From Ichthyophonus hoferi (taxonomy: Eukaryota > Opisthokonta > Ichthyosporea > Ichthyophonida > Ichthyophonidae), in NCBI GenBank assembly GCA_002751075.1, contig NAOQ01000120.1, forward strand, positions 43,535-81,829: DNA of 38,295 bases, in the 5' to 3' direction. How positions within the stretch are numbered: the first letter of the stretch is position 1; every line of letters begins with the position of its first letter. Shown one piece after another: positions 35,501 to 38,295 of this stretch. The notes under the pieces were generated by a model. The model had not been told where the DNA came from, made no database searches, and saw only the letters and a list, made by a program, of their open reading frames with translations. Both the position numbers and the translations under genes were made by a program.

Positions 35501-38216
35501 ATTATAATATATTTACTATGGTACCTTTGTTATAATATATTGATTCTATTCTACATATGTTGTATTTCTTTTCTTTTTTATTCTATATAGGTTGTCTAAG
35601 AAAGATAATAGCTATGCATTGCAACATTCTACCTTGTATTATCTTATATCTTCATATTAAAGTGTTTATTTTTAATATTATGTTATAATTGAATTAGCGG
35701 TTTATAGTTATGTATTCGGTGAATTGGAGACTATATAAATGTTCATATGTATAGGCTTTTATTAGTTAAAAATTAAATCAAATTTGTGATTAGAGGATAG
35801 GAATTAATTAACATATAGAATATGGTGATATATTTACATTTTAATTTGTGTTCTAATACGTCATATTGCTGATTATAGCCAATGACTGATAGATTTGATA
35901 TTTGGGAGACCTAATCAAACAGTAGATATGTGGAAAAAGGAATTGGATAAAGCACTGTTGATTGGTAGGTGATAATAAATTTATTAGTAATTATAGTATG
36001 CAAAATGCATAATTTAACTTTGTATGTTCTTGGTTAATAATCATACGTTAGTTATTAATTGAGCATGTTTGATGACTACGTATATGTATATATTTCTCCT
36101 AGTGCTGTAAGGCTATTGGACTGCTATATATATATATCTACCCATAGTGCTTATTTTTATTTGGTGAATGGATGAATATGTATATTTTAATGTGTATTAA
36201 ATAGGAATATATATAGGATATTTACAAGTTGTGTAGGCATACATATTTGTGTTTATTACTTATTCTTAAACCTTTCCCTCTCTCTCCCTCTCCCTCTTCC
36301 TTTCCCTATAGCTGATGGACATTTATCCTTATACCAACTAACTATTGAGAAAGGAACCTTATTACAGAGAAAGATAGCAAAGGTGATTGGCTAGTGGCAC
36401 GATAATATTACATAATTATATAGCACTTTACCTTTCCTCTCTCCTCTCCAATTGTAACTTTAATATGACTAAATGTATTTATTGCACTTTCAGTTTAATC
36501 TTTTTTGACCTCCATTATATATTTTAAAATTAAATTTTTTAAAATATTATGTTTAGTGATCCATTGACATTATTAATATTTACTTCATAATATAATGTAT
36601 TTTTATTTTCTATTAAAAAATACACATACCATCCAATAACCTTCATTTTTATATAGTATTTACTATTACCATTCCCAACATTTAAAATTAACAATAGGAG
36701 AATGAATATAAAACATATATACATATAAGTGTATTAGTGAATGATAACCCAAGACTGTATTTTAAAATCATACCTTTTGTAGTATTGAGACCGCAATATT
36801 ATGTAAATATGCCGCCGTATATTCATTAGGAAGCTTTAGTTGGACTACTAAAATAGTCTGAGAGTGAGTTATAATTATTGGCTATTAATCATATATACTG
36901 CAAATATCCTCTCTCTCATAGGGTGAAATCAAACTGCCCAATGAGGATACTATGGCGGATCTATATGAAACTGCTGTAGATACACTGTATAAGGCATGAT
37001 ATTTAAAATTAATCTTGGGTTACTATTCCTTAATACAAATATATTTATTTTTATATATCATTTATATTTTTTATTTCTCTACTATTAAATTTAAATTTTG
37101 TGACTGGTGCATTGACATGGGCGACTTATATATGTGTGTGTTTGTATGTGTAGGGATGGGAAGTAGGTGAAATGAATACATGGAAGGTATACTAACATAA
37201 CATCACGGCAAGAAAAAAGGTATTTAAATTAATATAACTAAACCAAGCATATATAGTATAGTATAGACAGGTATAAATGCAGTATTAGTATAAATATTAA
37301 CCTATAACAGAGGGAAGACATAACAAGGGCAGACGAGAAAAGGGGCTTAGTAATGGAATAAAAGATTATATAGGAAGATAATAGATAATAGTAATCTAGG
37401 AGATAGAAAGGGGAGTACCGCGTGCATTATAACAACTTAAATACAATGTTTTATTATTATTACTAACAGAATTTCAGCGTTATAATATATTAATATAAAG
37501 AGGGAACGTAGTGTAAAATCATATTCTATAATGCATTTGTAAGGCAAGATATAACGTAGATCTCATAGTATTTTATTACCCTATCAGGAAGGTTATCACC
37601 AGTACGAAGTTTCTAACTTTGCTAAGGCTAATGCGGAATGCCAACATAACATTGGCTACTGGAGAGGTACTTGGATTTGATTGGCCCTAAGATTCCTTTT
37701 TAAACTATATTTATACGATTAAATGCAATATTTTCTTGGTGATATTAATGTAATTACAATTTGAATTAATAATGTTGTAGATTGATTAGAATGGTTGTAT
37801 AAAGAGTCATGATAATAGTTTTTAGCGGTATATATTACGCTATAAAAATAAAAGGCACCACAGTTAGTAGATATAGATTTCTAAATTTATTTTCTTTCTG
37901 TAAATTATCTCCCCATACTCAAACATATCTTTGTACTTGAAGATATGCATATATATCCCCTATAATATAATATAATATAATGCAATGCAATATAATTTAA
38001 TACACATTCTAACTCTAATAATACTTAACAATGTCCTATTCTATATATATCCTTCCCTTTCTTATATCTTGTACTACACATATTTATATATTGATCCAAC
38101 CATCTATCTATTTATTTATTTATCTATATTTAGGGCTAGACTATATCGGTGTAGGCCCGGGAGCACATGGGCGAGTCACTATAGCTAATAGTGGTAAAAG
38201 GGAAGCGAGAATACAG
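32527..38216 (+). CDS. RSAD1: RSAD1 (HemW-like radical SAM protein), N-terminal 325 aa; continues off the right edge
   Basis: Ten exons: 32527-32615, 33417-33608, 33968-34040, 34579-34702, 35311-35430, 35893-35964, 36312-36382, 36922-36993, 37588-37666 and 38134-38216, all in phase, giving 325 aa; the human protein is about 440. The N-terminus is Arg/Lys-rich and lacks acids, like a mitochondrial presequence. Radical SAM motif CKSKCSYCNF at 53-62 gives the CX3CX2C cluster ligands at 53, 57 and 60; the residue after CN is Phe, as in HemW, not the fourth Cys of true coproporphyrinogen dehydrogenases. FFGGGTPSLA at about 99-108, MEANPTS, LSLYQLTIEKGT, HQYEVSNFAK and GVGPGAHGR follow in family order. 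HemW/RSAD1 proteins bind haem and are regarded as haem chaperones rather than haem-synthesis enzymes. The intron after exon 8 appears to start with GC (AAG|GCATGA); this exactly preserves the spacing to the next block. Exon 6 starts at 35893, the only acceptor that avoids a stop and gives DLIFGRPNQ. Confidence 0.95.
34122..34419. repeat. degenerate minisatellite of about 20-bp units in RSAD1 intron 3
   Basis: About fourteen imperfect units resembling TAGTTTATTATTGTATTATA, ranging from 18 to 27 bases. Confidence 0.85.
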
Positions 38217-38271
38217 GTACAGAGTAAGCTTTATATGTATATGCTATCATTACAGGACACACCCACACCCA

Positions 38272-38295
38272 TATATATATATATATATATATATA
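38272..38295. repeat. (TA)n microsatellite at the right edge
   Basis: TA repeat within the intron following RSAD1 exon 10, running off the window. Positions 38217-38271 are intron with a normal donor at 38217. Confidence 0.85.

Overview
This window looks like nuclear DNA from an intron-rich, very AT-rich eukaryote. Its gene set is typical of animals: a TBCK orthologue, a nucleolin-like RNA-binding protein, a GATA-type zinc-finger protein, a TMEM254-like membrane protein, the mitochondrial m-AAA protease AFG3L2 and the radical-SAM protein RSAD1/HemW. An early-branching metazoan such as a sponge would fit, but that is inference; no clade-specific marker was found. No rRNA, tRNA, CRISPR array, or intact mobile or virus-like element was recognised.

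Layout from left to right. TBCK (minus) enters with its first four coding exons and runs off the left edge. A nucleolin-like gene (minus, 4 exons, 411 aa) follows in tandem. About 3.7 kb of spacer with a 32-bp minisatellite and short coding-like islands leads to a GATA zinc-finger gene (plus, 5 exons, 510 aa). A TMEM254-like gene (plus, one coding exon, 121 aa) comes next. It converges on AFG3L2 (minus, 20 coding exons, 771 aa), which fills 18.5-31.1 kb. RSAD1/HemW (plus, 10 exons visible, 325 aa) starts head-to-head with AFG3L2 and runs off the right edge.

Exon models were built by translating both strands and requiring splice sites, reading phase and family similarity to agree at every junction. 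All junctions keep frame. Two introns appear to use GC-AG rather than GT-AG ends. Introns and spacers carry many microsatellites and minisatellites.

Working together: the clearest functional link is the divergent AFG3L2-RSAD1 pair. Both encode proteins with arginine-rich, mitochondrial-presequence-like N-termini and may share a promoter. The most unusual protein is the GATA factor. Its finger has the spacing C-X2-C-X16-C-X2-C, one residue shorter than animal GATA fingers, and is split by an intron inside the last cysteine pair. The rest of that protein was not recognised. No clearly new biological system was found.
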